Shown here: positions 24,299 to 34,011 of the stretch, piece by piece
How the letters are laid out: the number at the start of each line of letters is the position of its first letter
Numbering within the stretch: position 1 is the stretch's first letter
From: Afifellaceae bacterium
GTDB taxonomy: Bacteria; Pseudomonadota; Alphaproteobacteria; Rhizobiales; Afifellaceae
Direction: 5' to 3'
Assembly: GCA_028281235.1 (NCBI GenBank)
Contig: JANQKG010000024.1
Span: 1 to 64,000 of the forward strand
Length of the DNA: 64,000 nt
The notes under the pieces: model-generated
Told to the model about the DNA's origin: nothing
The model's database searches: none
Seen by the model: only the letters and a program-made list of their open reading frames with translations
Translations under genes and position numbers: made by a program

Positions 24299-26307
24299 CA
24301 CCTGACGTAATGGCGCGCGACGAGACCTCGTCCAGCGATGTGGCTTCGCCTCATTCGGAGACCGCGGTCACGCTCGCTGAGATCGACAAGCGGGTGGAAT
24401 CGGCGACCGACGCGCTTCTCAGCGCCCGCAAGGACGGCGCCCATTGGTGCTTCGAGCTGGAGGCCGATTCAACGATCCCGGCCGAATATGTGCTTTTCCG
24501 CCATTTCCGCGGCGAGCCCGAAGACCTGGAGCTGGAAGCGAAGATCGCCGTCTATCTGAGGCGCATCCAAGGAGCGCATGGCGGCTGGCCGCTCTTCCAT
24601 GACGGCGCCTTGAACATGAGCGCCAGCGTCAAGGCTTATTACGCGCTGAAGATGATCGGCGACGATCCCGACGCGCCGCACATGGTGCGCGCCCGCGACG
24701 CCATCCTCAAGAACGGCGGCGCGGAGCAGAGCAATGTGTTCACGCGCTTCCTCCTGGCACTCTACGGCGAGGTGCCGTGGTGGGCGGTGCCGACAATGCC
24801 GGTGGAGATCATGCATCTGCCGCGCTGGTTCCCCTTCCATCTCGACAAGGTCTCCTATTGGGCGCGAACGGTCATGGTGCCGCTCTTCGTGCTGCAGGCG
24901 CTGAAGCCGAAAGCCGTGAACCCGCGCGGCACGCGGATTCAGGAGCTCTTCCGCACGCCGCCCGACAAGGTGCGCACATGGCCGAAAGGGCCGCACCAGA
25001 AAGCGCCGTGGACGCAGATCTTCGGCGGCATCGACATCGTGCTGAAGCGCGTCGAGCCGTTCTTTCCGCGCGGCACGCGCCGTCGTGCCATCGACAAGGC
25101 CGTAGCGTTCGTCGACGAGCGCCTCAACGGCCGCGACGGGCTCGGCGCGATCTTCCCGGCGATGGTCAATTCCGTCCTCATGTATGACGTGCTCGGCGTT
25201 CCCGCCGACGACCCGAGGCTGGTCGACGCGCGGCAATCGATCGACGATCTGCTCGTCATCAAAGACAATGAGGCCTATTGCCAGCCCTGCCTGTCGCCGG
25301 TCTGGGACACGGCACTCGCCACTCACGCTCTGCTTGAAGTCGGCACGGAGAAGGCGGAGAACGCCGCATACGAGGCGCTCAACTGGCTGAAGCCCTTGCA
25401 GGTGCTTGACGTGGTGGGCGACTGGGCAGCGCAGCGCCCCAATGTGCGGCCGGGCGGCTGGGCGTTCCAATATGCCAACGCCCATTACCCCGATCTCGAT
25501 GATACGGCCGTTGTGGTGATGGCCATGCAGCGCGTGCAGGCGCGCTTGGACAAAAGCAAAGGCACCTTTGACGAGGCGATTGCACGCGGCCGCGAGTGGA
25601 TCGCCGGGCTGCAGAGCCGCGACGGCGGGTGGGCCGCCTTCGACGCCGACAACAATGCCGAATATCTCAACAACATCCCGTTCTCCGATCACGGCGCATT
25701 GCTTGACCCGCCGACCGCCGACCTGACGGCGCGCTGCGTCTCCATGCTGGCGCAGCTTGACGAAGACGTGCCGACAAGCCCCGCCATGACGCGCGGTGTC
25801 ACTTGGCTGATGCGCGACCAGCTGGAAGACGGGAGCTGGTACGGGCGCTGGGGGATGAACTACATCTATGGCACGTGGTCGGCGCTTTCGGCGCTGAACG
25901 CCGCCGGAATCGATCGGGACTCGCCGGCGGTCAAGAAGGCGGTGGCGTGGCTGGAATCCATCCAGAACTCCGACGGGGGATGGGGCGAGGACGGGGAGAG
26001 CTACAAGCTCGACTATAGCGGCTACGAAGCCGCGCCCAGCACACCCTCACAGACGGCCTGGGCGCTGCTTGCGCTGATGGCGGCCGGCCAGGTGGAAAGC
26101 GAGGCGGTCAGGCGGGGAATCGGCTATCTTGCCGGCTCGCAAGGCGAGGACGGCCTATGGCCCGAGGAGCGTTTTACGGCGGTCGGCTTCCCGCGTGTGT
26201 TCTATCTTCGCTATCACGGCTACGCGAAGTTCTTCCCGCTATGGGCGATGGCGCGTTATCGCGGGTTGCGGCGCGGCAACAGTCGTACCGTGGCGTTCGG
26301 GATATAA
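24295..26307 (+). CDS. shc: Squalene-hopene cyclase
   Basis: Shc cyclises squalene to hopene and hopanol at the inner membrane. The 670-residue protein has the protonating Asp-rich motif in YPDLDDTAVVVMA (about residue 400). It also has several QW repeats, for example GREWIAGLQSRDGGWAAFDADNN, LEDGSWYGRWGMNYIYGTW and IQNSDGGWGEDGESY. GYAKFFPLWAMARYR lies near the end. Length and motifs are complete. It overlaps hpnE by four bases, and hpnG follows seven bases after its stop. Confidence 0.97.
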   Translation: MTPDVMARDETSSSDVASPHSETAVTLAEIDKRVESATDALLSARKDGAHWCFELEADSTIPAEYVLFRHFRGEPEDLELEAKIAVYLRRIQGAHGGWPLFHDGALNMSASVKAYYALKMIGDDPDAPHMVRARDAILKNGGAEQSNVFTRFLLALYGEVPWWAVPTMPVEIMHLPRWFPFHLDKVSYWARTVMVPLFVLQALKPKAVNPRGTRIQELFRTPPDKVRTWPKGPHQKAPWTQIFGGIDIVLKRVEPFFPRGTRRRAIDKAVAFVDERLNGRDGLGAIFPAMVNSVLMYDVLGVPADDPRLVDARQSIDDLLVIKDNEAYCQPCLSPVWDTALATHALLEVGTEKAENAAYEALNWLKPLQVLDVVGDWAAQRPNVRPGGWAFQYANAHYPDLDDTAVVVMAMQRVQARLDKSKGTFDEAIARGREWIAGLQSRDGGWAAFDADNNAEYLNNIPFSDHGALLDPPTADLTARCVSMLAQLDEDVPTSPAMTRGVTWLMRDQLEDGSWYGRWGMNYIYGTWSALSALNAAGIDRDSPAVKKAVAWLESIQNSDGGWGEDGESYKLDYSGYEAAPSTPSQTAWALLALMAAGQVESEAVRRGIGYLAGSQGEDGLWPEERFTAVGFPRVFYLRYHGYAKFFPLWAMARYRGLRRGNSRTVAFGI

Positions 26308-26314
26308 GGGCGCA

Positions 26315-27043
26315 ATGAACATCCACGTCGCAACCGACGGTCTGCCGGTGCTCGTGGTCACCGGAATGGCGCGGGAGACCAAGCTCGCGACCGGCCCCGG
26401 GCTTTCAGCAGTCACCTCAGGCGGCGATCCTGAGCGGCTACGCAAGATGCTGGCGGCGCGGACCGTCCCCGGCTGCCGTGCCGTGTTGAGCTTCGGCATT
26501 GCCGGCGGGCTGGACCCGGCCTTGAAAGCCGGCGACGTCGTCGTGGCGACCGGCGTGGTGACGGATAAGGCACGCTGGCCGGCCCATAGGGGGCTCGCCG
26601 ATACGCTTGCCGCATCCCTAAGTGCCGGTGGCGTGCGCGCCACGCTCGCCGACATTGCCGGCGTCGACGCCGCACTGCTTAACGCCGATGCCAAGGCGGC
26701 GGTGCGAGGCGCGACCGGCGCGGCCGTGGCGGATATGGAATCGCACGTTGCGGCGGAATTCGCCGCCCGCCATGGGCTCTTGTTCACGGCGCTGCGCATC
26801 GTCTGCGATCCGGCCGAGCGTACGATGCCGTCCATGGTCGCCAACGCGCTGAAGCCCGACGGCGGCGTCGACCATTATTCGGTGTTGACGGATCTGTGGC
26901 GCCAGCCGATGCAGCTCGCCGCGCTGCCGCGGCTGGCCGGCGAGGCGCGGACCAGCTTCCGCGCGCTAGGCCGCTGTCGAGATCTTCTTGGGATCGGGCG
27001 TGGTTTTCCGGATCTCTTCCAGCTTCTCGGCGACGTTGCGTGA
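26315..27043 (+). CDS. hpnG: Hopanoid nucleosidase/phosphorylase HpnG
   Basis: HpnG releases adenine from adenosylhopane to give ribosylhopane. The 242-residue protein resembles 5'-methylthioadenosine/nucleoside phosphorylases: LSFGIAGGLDPALKAGDVVVATGVV, then AVADMESHVAAEFAARHGL with the ADMES-type substrate-binding motif. ATG 26315 is preceded by AAGGG. Its last 78 bases overlap antisense with the end of hpnH. Both proteins keep family-typical sequence up to about there. Confidence 0.92.
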   Translation: MNIHVATDGLPVLVVTGMARETKLATGPGLSAVTSGGDPERLRKMLAARTVPGCRAVLSFGIAGGLDPALKAGDVVVATGVVTDKARWPAHRGLADTLAASLSAGGVRATLADIAGVDAALLNADAKAAVRGATGAAVADMESHVAAEFAARHGLLFTALRIVCDPAERTMPSMVANALKPDGGVDHYSVLTDLWRQPMQLAALPRLAGEARTSFRALGRCRDLLGIGRGFPDLFQLLGDVA

Positions 27044-28114
27044 GAAGACGTATTCCGCCGGCCGCTGATTGGCGAGCGAGATCTCCGGCGCCATTTCCCC
27101 GTCGGTCCTGACACCGCGTAACGCAACCATTGCCGCCTTCCAGGGCTTGCGCACCGTGTCGGTGACGGCACTCGCCTCATAGCCGCAATGCACCATGCAG
27201 TCGGCGCATTTCTCGTAATTGCCGGTGCCGTATTTCTCCCATTCCGTCTCTTCCATCAGCTCCTTGAAGGTCTTTGTGTAGCCTTCGCCGAGCAGATAGC
27301 AGGGGCGCTGCCAGCCAAACACGGTGCGCGTCGGGTTGCCCCACGGCGTGCAATGATATTGCTGATTGCCGGCGAGGAAATCGAGGAACAGGCCGGATTG
27401 GTTGATCGGCCATTTGCGGCCGCCTTTGCCACGACGGAACACGCCGCGGAACAGCTCCTTGGTGGCGCGCCGGTTGAGGAAGTGTTTTTGGTCCGGGGCG
27501 CGCTCATAGGCGTAGCCCGGCGACATGGTGATGCCGTCGACGCCAAGCTCCGTCACGGTGTCGAAGAAATCGGCGACGCGATCCGCTTCGGAATTGTTGA
27601 AGAAGGTGCAATTGATGGTGACGCGAAAACCCTTCTCCTTGGCGAGCTTCAGCGCGGAGACCGCCTTGTCGTAGACGCCCTTGCGGCAAACGGAGCGGTC
27701 ATGCATCTCCTGATCGCCGTCGAGATGGATCGACCAGTTGAAATAATGGTTCGGCTTGTACTGATCGATCTTCTTCTCAAGCAGCAGCGCGTTGGTGCAC
27801 ACGATGACATAGCGGCGCTGTGCGATGAGCCCCTCGACGATCTTGGGCAGCTCCTTGTGGATCAGCGGTTCGCCGCCGGCGATCGAAACGACCGGTGCGC
27901 CGCACTCCTCAGCCGCGTGGAGCGCGTCCTCAACGGCGATGCGCTTGTTGAGAATCTCCTCCGGATAGTCGATCTTGCCGCAGCCGGCGCATGCCAGATT
28001 GCAGCGGAACAGAGGCTCCAGCATCATCACAAGCGGATAGCGCTTGCGGCCCGTCAGATGCTGACGAAGGATGTAGCCGCCGATCGTCGCGGCTTGCCTG
28101 ACTGGAATTCCCAC
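26966..28114 (-). CDS. hpnH: Hopanoid biosynthesis radical SAM protein HpnH
   Basis: HpnH joins a 5'-deoxyadenosyl radical to diploptene (hopene) to form adenosylhopane, the precursor of C35 hopanoids. The 382-residue protein has the radical-SAM cysteine motif CNLACAGC in PLFRCNLACAGCGKIDYP, the SAM-binding VSIAGGEPLIH and a C-terminal Cys cluster (YEKCADCMVHCGYEA). The start is a GTG at 28114 that shares one base with the ispH TAG stop. It converges with hpnG, overlapping by 78 bases, so the two products of consecutive reactions meet tail to tail. Confidence 0.96.
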   Translation of the reverse strand: MGIPVRQAATIGGYILRQHLTGRKRYPLVMMLEPLFRCNLACAGCGKIDYPEEILNKRIAVEDALHAAEECGAPVVSIAGGEPLIHKELPKIVEGLIAQRRYVIVCTNALLLEKKIDQYKPNHYFNWSIHLDGDQEMHDRSVCRKGVYDKAVSALKLAKEKGFRVTINCTFFNNSEADRVADFFDTVTELGVDGITMSPGYAYERAPDQKHFLNRRATKELFRGVFRRGKGGRKWPINQSGLFLDFLAGNQQYHCTPWGNPTRTVFGWQRPCYLLGEGYTKTFKELMEETEWEKYGTGNYEKCADCMVHCGYEASAVTDTVRKPWKAAMVALRGVRTDGEMAPEISLANQRPAEYVFSRNVAEKLEEIRKTTPDPKKISTAA

Positions 28115-29208
28115 TAGCGCGTCCCTTCTTTGACCATCGGTTCGGCAGCGCGTGCGGCCGGCCGCTCCTTTGAGAGCTCCACCGGCAGGCGGAAATGCAC
28201 GTTCTCCTCGATTCCATCCAGCGTCGTGACCTCCACTGGGGCGATTTTGCGCAGCGCTTCAATCACGTCCTCAACCAGCACCTCAGGCGCTGAGGCGCCG
28301 GCGGTCAGACCGACCTTTTCAACGCCACTGAGCCATGCGGGGTCCACTTTGGACCCGTCGGCGACCAGATAGCCCGGCACGCCGGATTCCTCTGCGATCT
28401 CCCGCAAGCGGTTGGAATTGGAGCTGTTCTGCGCGCCGACGACGAGAATGAGGTCGGCGACGCGGGCGAGGTCGCGCACGGCCGTTTGCCGGTTTTGCGT
28501 GGCGTAGCAGATGTCGCGCGTCTCCGGCCCGACGACGTCGGTGAAACGGCGCTTCAGCGCTTCGATCAGCGCGCTCGTGTCGTCAACGCTGAGCGTCGTC
28601 TGGGTGACGTAGGCGATCGGCGTGTCGTCATCGAGCGGCAGCGCGGCGATCTCCTCCTCGTCCTGTACGAGATGGGTCGGACCGTCGATCTGGCCGAGCG
28701 TGCCTTCTACTTCCGGGTGGCCGGCGTGACCGATCAGGATCAGCGTGCGACCCCGCTGAACGTAATGACGGCCCTGATTATGGACCTTGGAGACCAGCGG
28801 GCAGGTCGCGTCGAGGGTCGGCAATTCGCGCGCCTTTGCCTCGTTGATCACGGCCTTCGGCACGCCATGGGCGCTGAACACGGTGATGGCGCCGTCGGGC
28901 ACCTCACTCAGCTCCTTGACGAAACGCGCGCCCTTGGCGATCAGGCTGTCCACAACGTGCCTGTTGTGCACAATTTCGTGACGCACATAGACCGGCGATC
29001 CGTAGCGCTCCAACGCCAGCTCCACGATGTCGATCGCGCGCACGACGCCGGCGCAAAAACCGCGCGGCTGCGCAAGAATGACCTGCAAGTGCTTGTCGGC
29101 GACGCTCGGCAAGGCCCCTGCCCCTAAAGGATATCCGGTTTCAAGTCTTATGCTTTCAAGTTTTATGCCACGCGGCCGATCTTCGGTCGAGTCTGAGAGC
29201 CCGGCCAA
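28114..29208 (-). CDS. ispH: 4-hydroxy-3-methylbut-2-enyl diphosphate reductase IspH
   Basis: IspH makes IPP and DMAPP at the end of the MEP pathway. The three Fe-S cysteine regions are visible: [13 protein letters not shown] (Cys52), [11 protein letters not shown] and [10 protein letters not shown], as is the active-site SAHGVP. The coding frame opens at a TTG (29208), giving a 40-residue N-terminal extension that is not family-like. A TTG at 29088 ([12 protein letters not shown]) would give a more usual length. The extension is encoded by a 15-base tandem repeat, which may be regulatory DNA instead. Its place between hpnH and the hopanoid genes ties precursor supply to hopanoid synthesis. 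Confidence 0.92.
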   Translation of the reverse strand: MAGLSDSTEDRPRGIKLESIRLETGYPLGAGALPSVADKHLQVILAQPRGFCAGVVRAIDIVELALERYGSPVYVRHEIVHNRHVVDSLIAKGARFVKELSEVPDGAITVFSAHGVPKAVINEAKARELPTLDATCPLVSKVHNQGRHYVQRGRTLILIGHAGHPEVEGTLGQIDGPTHLVQDEEEIAALPLDDDTPIAYVTQTTLSVDDTSALIEALKRRFTDVVGPETRDICYATQNRQTAVRDLARVADLILVVGAQNSSNSNRLREIAEESGVPGYLVADGSKVDPAWLSGVEKVGLTAGASAPEVLVEDVIEALRKIAPVEVTTLDGIEENVHFRLPVELSKERPAARAAEPMVKEGTR

Positions 29209-29261
29209 TGCGCAAGAAGTACCAAGGGGTTGCCGGAATATTACACCTCACACGCCGCGAC

Positions 29262-29288
29262 AAAAGGGCACCGCCCGGCGCCCCGGTG
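29262..29288 (-). terminator. Candidate terminator downstream of the DUF2141 gene
   Basis: On the minus strand CACCG and CGGTG pair around a GC-rich loop and are followed by CCCTTTTG, a short T tract. A near-perfect palindrome CTAGGGCCAATTGGTCCTAG (29291-29310) lies just before it at the stop codon. Together they look like a transcript end. Confidence 0.4.
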
Positions 29289-29306
29289 AGCTAGGGCCAA
29301 TTGGTC

Positions 29307-30029
29307 CTAGCCGCTCCCCAGCCGCTTCATGCGGATGATGACGTAGTTTTCGCCCTGATTGATATCCAGCACGGCGTCCTGGAACTCCGGAACCAAAGAC
29401 TTGGCGGCGGCGCCGCTTAGGGCATAGGGCTCACGCGGCACGCCGAGAAACTTGTCGAACTCGTCGTTATTGTTGACGTCGTGATAGCCGACCACGGCAT
29501 AGGCGCCGGGCGGCACATCCTGGAACAACGCCTCAACAAAGCCTTGCGAGGCCGGCACGGCGGCTTGATAGGGGCAGCCCTCGGGGCTGAAATCGGTGTC
29601 ACAAACAGCGACGTTGACCACGCCATTGCTCGATTCAACGTTCTCAACGATGACACGCACAATGGTCTGGGACGGCGCCTGTGCGGGCGGCTCTTCGGCG
29701 GCGGCCGGCGGCACCTCCTCCACCAGTTCCGGATCGGCCTGGGCGACGATCTCCGGCGACAGGTCGGCCCCGCGCGTCTTCTCCCGCGCCGGCTCCGACG
29801 GCTCGGCGGCCACGATATCGGGCTCGATCTGTGGCTCGATTTTCGCCTCCACCGGCACGGCCGGCAGAGCAAGCGGCTCCAGCATCGCGCCGGCAAGCGG
29901 CTCGGGCGCGAAGAACACCAGGGGCAGTGTTTTCGGCATCGGGAGCATCTCAATATCGGCACTCGCCGATTGCGCCTGCGCCGTCGCCAACGTCGCGCCA
30001 CCGACAATAAGCAGCGCTGCTACTTTCAT
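29307..30029 (-). CDS. Secreted DUF2141-domain protein with Pro/Glu-rich linker
   Basis: This 240-residue protein starts at ATG 30029 with a signal peptide (MKVAALLIVGGATLATAQAQS). A long low-complexity linker rich in Pro, Glu and Ala follows (about residues 40-125). A C-terminal DUF2141 beta-sandwich domain then contains GVVNVAVCDTDFSPEGCPY, PPGAYAVVGYHDVNNNDEFDKFLGVP and IIRMKRLG. The calcium-loop-like DVNNNDEFD is typical of the family. Its function is unknown. It sits between ispH and hpnA in the hopanoid locus, suggesting but not proving an envelope-related role. A further in-frame stretch upstream of 30029 is not supported. Confidence 0.85.
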   Translation of the reverse strand: MKVAALLIVGGATLATAQAQSASADIEMLPMPKTLPLVFFAPEPLAGAMLEPLALPAVPVEAKIEPQIEPDIVAAEPSEPAREKTRGADLSPEIVAQADPELVEEVPPAAAEEPPAQAPSQTIVRVIVENVESSNGVVNVAVCDTDFSPEGCPYQAAVPASQGFVEALFQDVPPGAYAVVGYHDVNNNDEFDKFLGVPREPYALSGAAAKSLVPEFQDAVLDINQGENYVIIRMKRLGSG

Positions 30030-30111
30030 CGCGATTGTTCCATTCCTTAAACGCGCGAACCTTGGCACCACTCCATCAAGCCTCTTTGTCAAAATGCTGA
30101 CAAAACCACAG

Positions 30112-31101
30112 CTATTTCCGGTCAGCGTCATTTCGCTTGAACTGCTCCACCACCGCCGTCAAGGCCTCGTCGACCGGGCGCGGCGCGTAGCCCAGTTCGT
30201 TTCTGGCCTTGGCGCAGTCAAAAGGCGCGGAGCGAAGCGCCAAGACGACGCCCTCCAATGTAGCGACCGGAGGCGTGTGCGTCACGTGGTCAGACCACCA
30301 GCCGGCAACACCCCCTGTCGCCAGGGCCAAAAACGCGGGAATTGTGCGCTGCGGCATGGAGCGCCCGGATTTCCGGGCCAGAATCGCCAAAAGCGCCCGC
30401 AACGATAGGTTTTCGCCGCCAAGGATGTAGCGCTCGCCGGCGCGGCCGTGAAACCCGGCTTGAACCATGCCGTCGGCCACGTCGCGCACATCCACCAGGT
30501 TGAGCACGCAGTCCAGGAAGACTTTTTGGTTGCCCGTCAAAAACAACGCCAGCATGGCGGCCGGCGGGGTGTTGTTGCGGTCGCCGGCACCGATGGGCAC
30601 CGTTGGATTGACCACCACCACGTCAAGCCCCTTATGCGCTGCAGCGCGCACGGCGAACTCAGCGAGCAGTTTTGAGCGCGTGTAGGGGCCCGGCATTTCG
30701 TCAATTCGTGGGTCACTCGCCTCGTCGACTGCTGAGCCGGCCGAGCGCTTCGGCAGCAGGATCGATTCCGTGGAGCAGTGCACGACCCGCCGAACGCCCG
30801 CCCGCGCGGCGGCCTTCAGCGCGACCTCCGTGCCGCCACGATTGATCCGGTCGAACGCATGCCTGTCGCGATGCCATAGATGGGCGATGCCGGCGAGGTG
30901 GTAGACGCAATCGACGCCGCGCATCGCCTTCTCGACAACGGCCGCGTCGTCGATCGAGCCATGGACATATTCGGCCGGCGCCGATGCCGGGGGAGGCTCG
31001 GCGACATCCAGCACCCGAACGTCATCGCCGTGCGCCGTTAATGCGCCGACCAGGTGCTGGCCGATGAATCCGCTGCCGCCCGTCACGAGCGCCAACGCCA
31101 T
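30112..31101 (-). CDS. hpnA: Hopanoid-associated sugar epimerase HpnA
   Basis: HpnA is an extended short-chain dehydrogenase of NAD-dependent epimerase type found in hopanoid gene sets. The 329-residue protein starts ALALVTGGSGFIGQHLVGAL (NAD-binding glycine motif) and has the catalytic YTRSK motif in MPGPYTRSKLLAEFAV. VVNPTVPIGAGDRNNTPPA and GGENLSLRALLAIL are HpnA-like. The ATG directly abuts the hpnN stop, so hpnN and hpnA are co-transcribed. The substrate sugar nucleotide is not known. Confidence 0.9.
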   Translation of the reverse strand: MALALVTGGSGFIGQHLVGALTAHGDDVRVLDVAEPPPASAPAEYVHGSIDDAAVVEKAMRGVDCVYHLAGIAHLWHRDRHAFDRINRGGTEVALKAAARAGVRRVVHCSTESILLPKRSAGSAVDEASDPRIDEMPGPYTRSKLLAEFAVRAAAHKGLDVVVVNPTVPIGAGDRNNTPPAAMLALFLTGNQKVFLDCVLNLVDVRDVADGMVQAGFHGRAGERYILGGENLSLRALLAILARKSGRSMPQRTIPAFLALATGGVAGWWSDHVTHTPPVATLEGVVLALRSAPFDCAKARNELGYAPRPVDEALTAVVEQFKRNDADRK

Positions 31102-33744
31102 CTAACGGCTCGCCGGTTGGCGTCCGATTCCGATGGCCGTCATGAAAGACGGCAAAATGACCAGCGACACAATGAGGACGAAAAAGATCGCCAGGCCCAA
31201 CAAGACGCCCATGGAGAACAAGCCGCGGTGCTCGGCGATAGACAGCGTCGCGAAGGCGGCGACGGTGTTCAGCTGCGTGATCAGCACCGCAAGCGGCGTC
31301 GACGTGGAGAGCACGTCGCCGCCCCCCGTGCCCGCGGCTGCCTCGTGATCCACCTCGCGGGCCCGGTTGACCATGTGGATGGAACTGGCAACGCCAAGGC
31401 CGATCAGAAGCGGGATGACAATGACATTGGCGAAGTTGAACGGCAGATCGAGAGCGGCCGATCCCGCGACGACCCACAGCGAGCCGAGAGCCAGCGGCGC
31501 AAGCACCAGGAGGACGTCCGATACGCGGCGGCGGAGAACCACGACCACCAGCCCGATCGCGATCACCGTATAGAGGATCGCCTCGCCGAAGGAGTGCAGG
31601 ATGGCCTTGCCGGCCCCCGTGACACCGGCGGGCGCGCCGGTCGGGTTGGGCGCAACGCTCTGCACGGCCTCGGTGAATGTCCGCATGGCGGTGGCGCTCG
31701 GCAGATCGGTCGCCGGCAACACGCGAAGCCGGACTTCGCCGGCATCGGAGACCCAGTCGCTACGGAGGTCTTCGGGGATGTCGTCGATCGTGACGGCTTC
31801 GGCGACGGAGAATTTTTGCCGGAGGTCAGCCACCAGGGGCGGCATCTGGCGGGTCAGGGCGTCGCCGAGCGCGCGCAATTTATCCGGTGCGTCGCCCTGT
31901 TCGGCGGCAAAGCGCTGAAGCGCTTCGGCAAGCCGCGCGCCGGCGTCGCGGATGGCCGGCTCTATCGGCATCTCCTCCGGCACGGCGGCGATCGTTTCGG
32001 CGCTCTTGAGCAACGCGGCATACGCGCCGGTCAGTTCCTCCTCGGTCGGCACGGCGGCTTCGCGCTCCGTCATGAAGCGCTGACCCAGCTGACCGCGCGC
32101 ATTGTTCAGCGCCTCCAGCTTCGGCTCCTGATCGCGCGGAACAAAGTCGCCGATCCAGCGCACGCCGGCGACGCCTTCAAGGACAGCAAGCTTAGGCACC
32201 ATCTCGCCCGCCGTCTCGAGGTCGGACGCCAGCACGTTCAGCGCATAGGGCGAGGTCTCAGGATTGTCGGCCAGGTCCTTATAAGTCTCAACGGCCTCGG
32301 TGTTCGGGTTCTGCAGGTTGAGCGGGTTGGTGTCGATCTCCACACGAAGGGCGGCGAAGAGCGCGGCAACGCTCACGAGCCCGGCCACGACGAGGACAAT
32401 ACGGTAGTGGCGGGCGATCACCGGCGCGATGCCGAGGCTTCGTGCGGCGCGTGAGGATGGCTGCGGCCGCATCACCGCCATCAGCGCAGGCAGTAGCGTG
32501 AACGTGATCACCAGCGCGACAGCCATGCCGAGCGCGGAGATAATGCCGAACTCCGCCAGGCCGGTGTAGGAGGTCGGCACGAAAGACAGGAACGCCAGTG
32601 CCGCACAGAGTGCGCTCAGGCTGATGCCGGGCCATTCGCTGGCGATCGCCCGTTTCAGCGCCGCATCGAACGAAGCCCCGCTGCGCGCTGCCTCCAGATA
32701 GCGCATGCCCAGATGCGTGCCAAAATCGATGCCGAGACCGAAGAAAAGCACCACGAAGGCGACGGAGATCAGATTGAGCCGGCCGACCGACAGGGCGGCG
32801 AGACCCGCGGTCCAGACGGCACCGATGATGAGCGCAATCAGGAGCGCCGCGATCATGCGTCCGGAGCGAATGCCGATCGTGAGAATGGTGGAGACGAGGA
32901 TCAACGAAAGGATGCTGGCGTAGAGCGCGCCGGAAAAGGCGTCATTCAGCTCCTGCTGACGCAGCACCGGCTCACCGGTCACACGGAAGGTCACATCGGG
33001 AAAGGCGGCGCTGAGCTCTCCGAAGGCGGCGCGAAGCGCATCGATGGCAGTGCCGGCGCGGTTCAACGAGGTGTCGTCGAGGACCGGCTTGATCTCCAGG
33101 ATCTGACGCTCTCGGCCGGGTAGGCCGTCGGGACCGAAGAGGTCGTTCCACGGCATCTCGGCCGCCTGGCCGGCGGCGGAGGCTTCGACGGTCTCCGCGA
33201 TCAGGTCGAGCATGCGCTCCAGGCCGGGCGGGGCGAAGCCCTGTGTGGCGCCCTCCTCCGACATGGCGATCAACCCGGCCACGCCGCGTAGGCTCGGATC
33301 GTCGGCCAGATTGGCGAGAACCGACCGCGCCGGACGGAGCTGCCCGGCAACCTCCATGATGCGCTCCGGCTCAAGAAAGAGCAGGCCGTAGCGGTCGAAA
33401 TAGGGGGAAGAGCCGGCCAGCTCGACCCGCTCGAACAGCTCGCTGCGGCCCTGCAGAAGCGCCGTCAGGCCCTTGCCTGCACCCTCCGCTTCCTCCGAGG
33501 TCTCCGCATCGACCACAACGACGATGACGTCTTCCTCCGGAAACGCTTTTTCATAAGCGATCTCGGCTTGGCGAAACGGCAGCTCGGCTGAAAGAATCTC
33601 ATCCGTGCTGGTATTGATCGTCAGCCGGGTCGCGGCCAACGCGGCAAGCACGGTTATCGCCAACGCGACGCCGATCACCGCCCAGGGACGATGGACCGCC
33701 ATGTTCGCCAAAGTCTGCAGCAGCGTCTGATCGTTTTGCGGCAT
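31102..33744 (-). CDS. hpnN: Hopanoid transporter HpnN (RND superfamily)
   Basis: HpnN is an inner-membrane RND/MMPL-type protein that moves hopanoids to the outer membrane. From ATG 33744 it is about 880 residues long. An N-terminal transmembrane helix (RPWAVIGVALAITVLAALAATRL) is followed by a large periplasmic loop. A five-helix block around residues 260-440 includes the family sequence VLFFGLGIDFGTHLGMRYLEA. A second loop and a C-terminal helical block (VIVIPLLIGLGVASSIHMVNRA) complete the fold. The frame is open upstream to 33828, but that extension lacks support. Confidence 0.93.
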   Translation of the reverse strand: MPQNDQTLLQTLANMAVHRPWAVIGVALAITVLAALAATRLTINTSTDEILSAELPFRQAEIAYEKAFPEEDVIVVVVDAETSEEAEGAGKGLTALLQGRSELFERVELAGSSPYFDRYGLLFLEPERIMEVAGQLRPARSVLANLADDPSLRGVAGLIAMSEEGATQGFAPPGLERMLDLIAETVEASAAGQAAEMPWNDLFGPDGLPGRERQILEIKPVLDDTSLNRAGTAIDALRAAFGELSAAFPDVTFRVTGEPVLRQQELNDAFSGALYASILSLILVSTILTIGIRSGRMIAALLIALIIGAVWTAGLAALSVGRLNLISVAFVVLFFGLGIDFGTHLGMRYLEAARSGASFDAALKRAIASEWPGISLSALCAALAFLSFVPTSYTGLAEFGIISALGMAVALVITFTLLPALMAVMRPQPSSRAARSLGIAPVIARHYRIVLVVAGLVSVAALFAALRVEIDTNPLNLQNPNTEAVETYKDLADNPETSPYALNVLASDLETAGEMVPKLAVLEGVAGVRWIGDFVPRDQEPKLEALNNARGQLGQRFMTEREAAVPTEEELTGAYAALLKSAETIAAVPEEMPIEPAIRDAGARLAEALQRFAAEQGDAPDKLRALGDALTRQMPPLVADLRQKFSVAEAVTIDDIPEDLRSDWVSDAGEVRLRVLPATDLPSATAMRTFTEAVQSVAPNPTGAPAGVTGAGKAILHSFGEAILYTVIAIGLVVVVLRRRVSDVLLVLAPLALGSLWVVAGSAALDLPFNFANVIVIPLLIGLGVASSIHMVNRAREVDHEAAAGTGGGDVLSTSTPLAVLITQLNTVAAFATLSIAEHRGLFSMGVLLGLAIFFVLIVSLVILPSFMTAIGIGRQPASR

Positions 33745-34011
33745 GCGTGGAATGGTCGGCCTCAGGGGCCAGGTGCGTTCAACTTGATCGAAAGGAGAGG
33801 CTTGCTGATCCGCCAATTGTGGGCGCAAAGCCTGTTAGCGCCAGTGGGCGGGTTGCCGCAACCCATTTCGCTCGCGCATTCTAGTATCTCGAATTTGACG
33901 TTCGCGTGTTCTGGCAGATGGCCCCGAGCGGATTTCAGATTCGATAGGACACGAGTCAATCTGTTGTATCTAGTGGAGTTTTGGGATTTGAAGTGCCTAT
34001 GAAGGGCCCGC
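33745..34011. other. Intergenic region between divergent hpnN and ispA
   Basis: These 267 bases separate two divergent genes of the same pathway and should hold both promoters. The right half (33880-34011) is noticeably AT-richer (for example GAGTTTTGGGATTTGAAG). I see no clear operator or hexamer pair. Confidence 0.3.
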
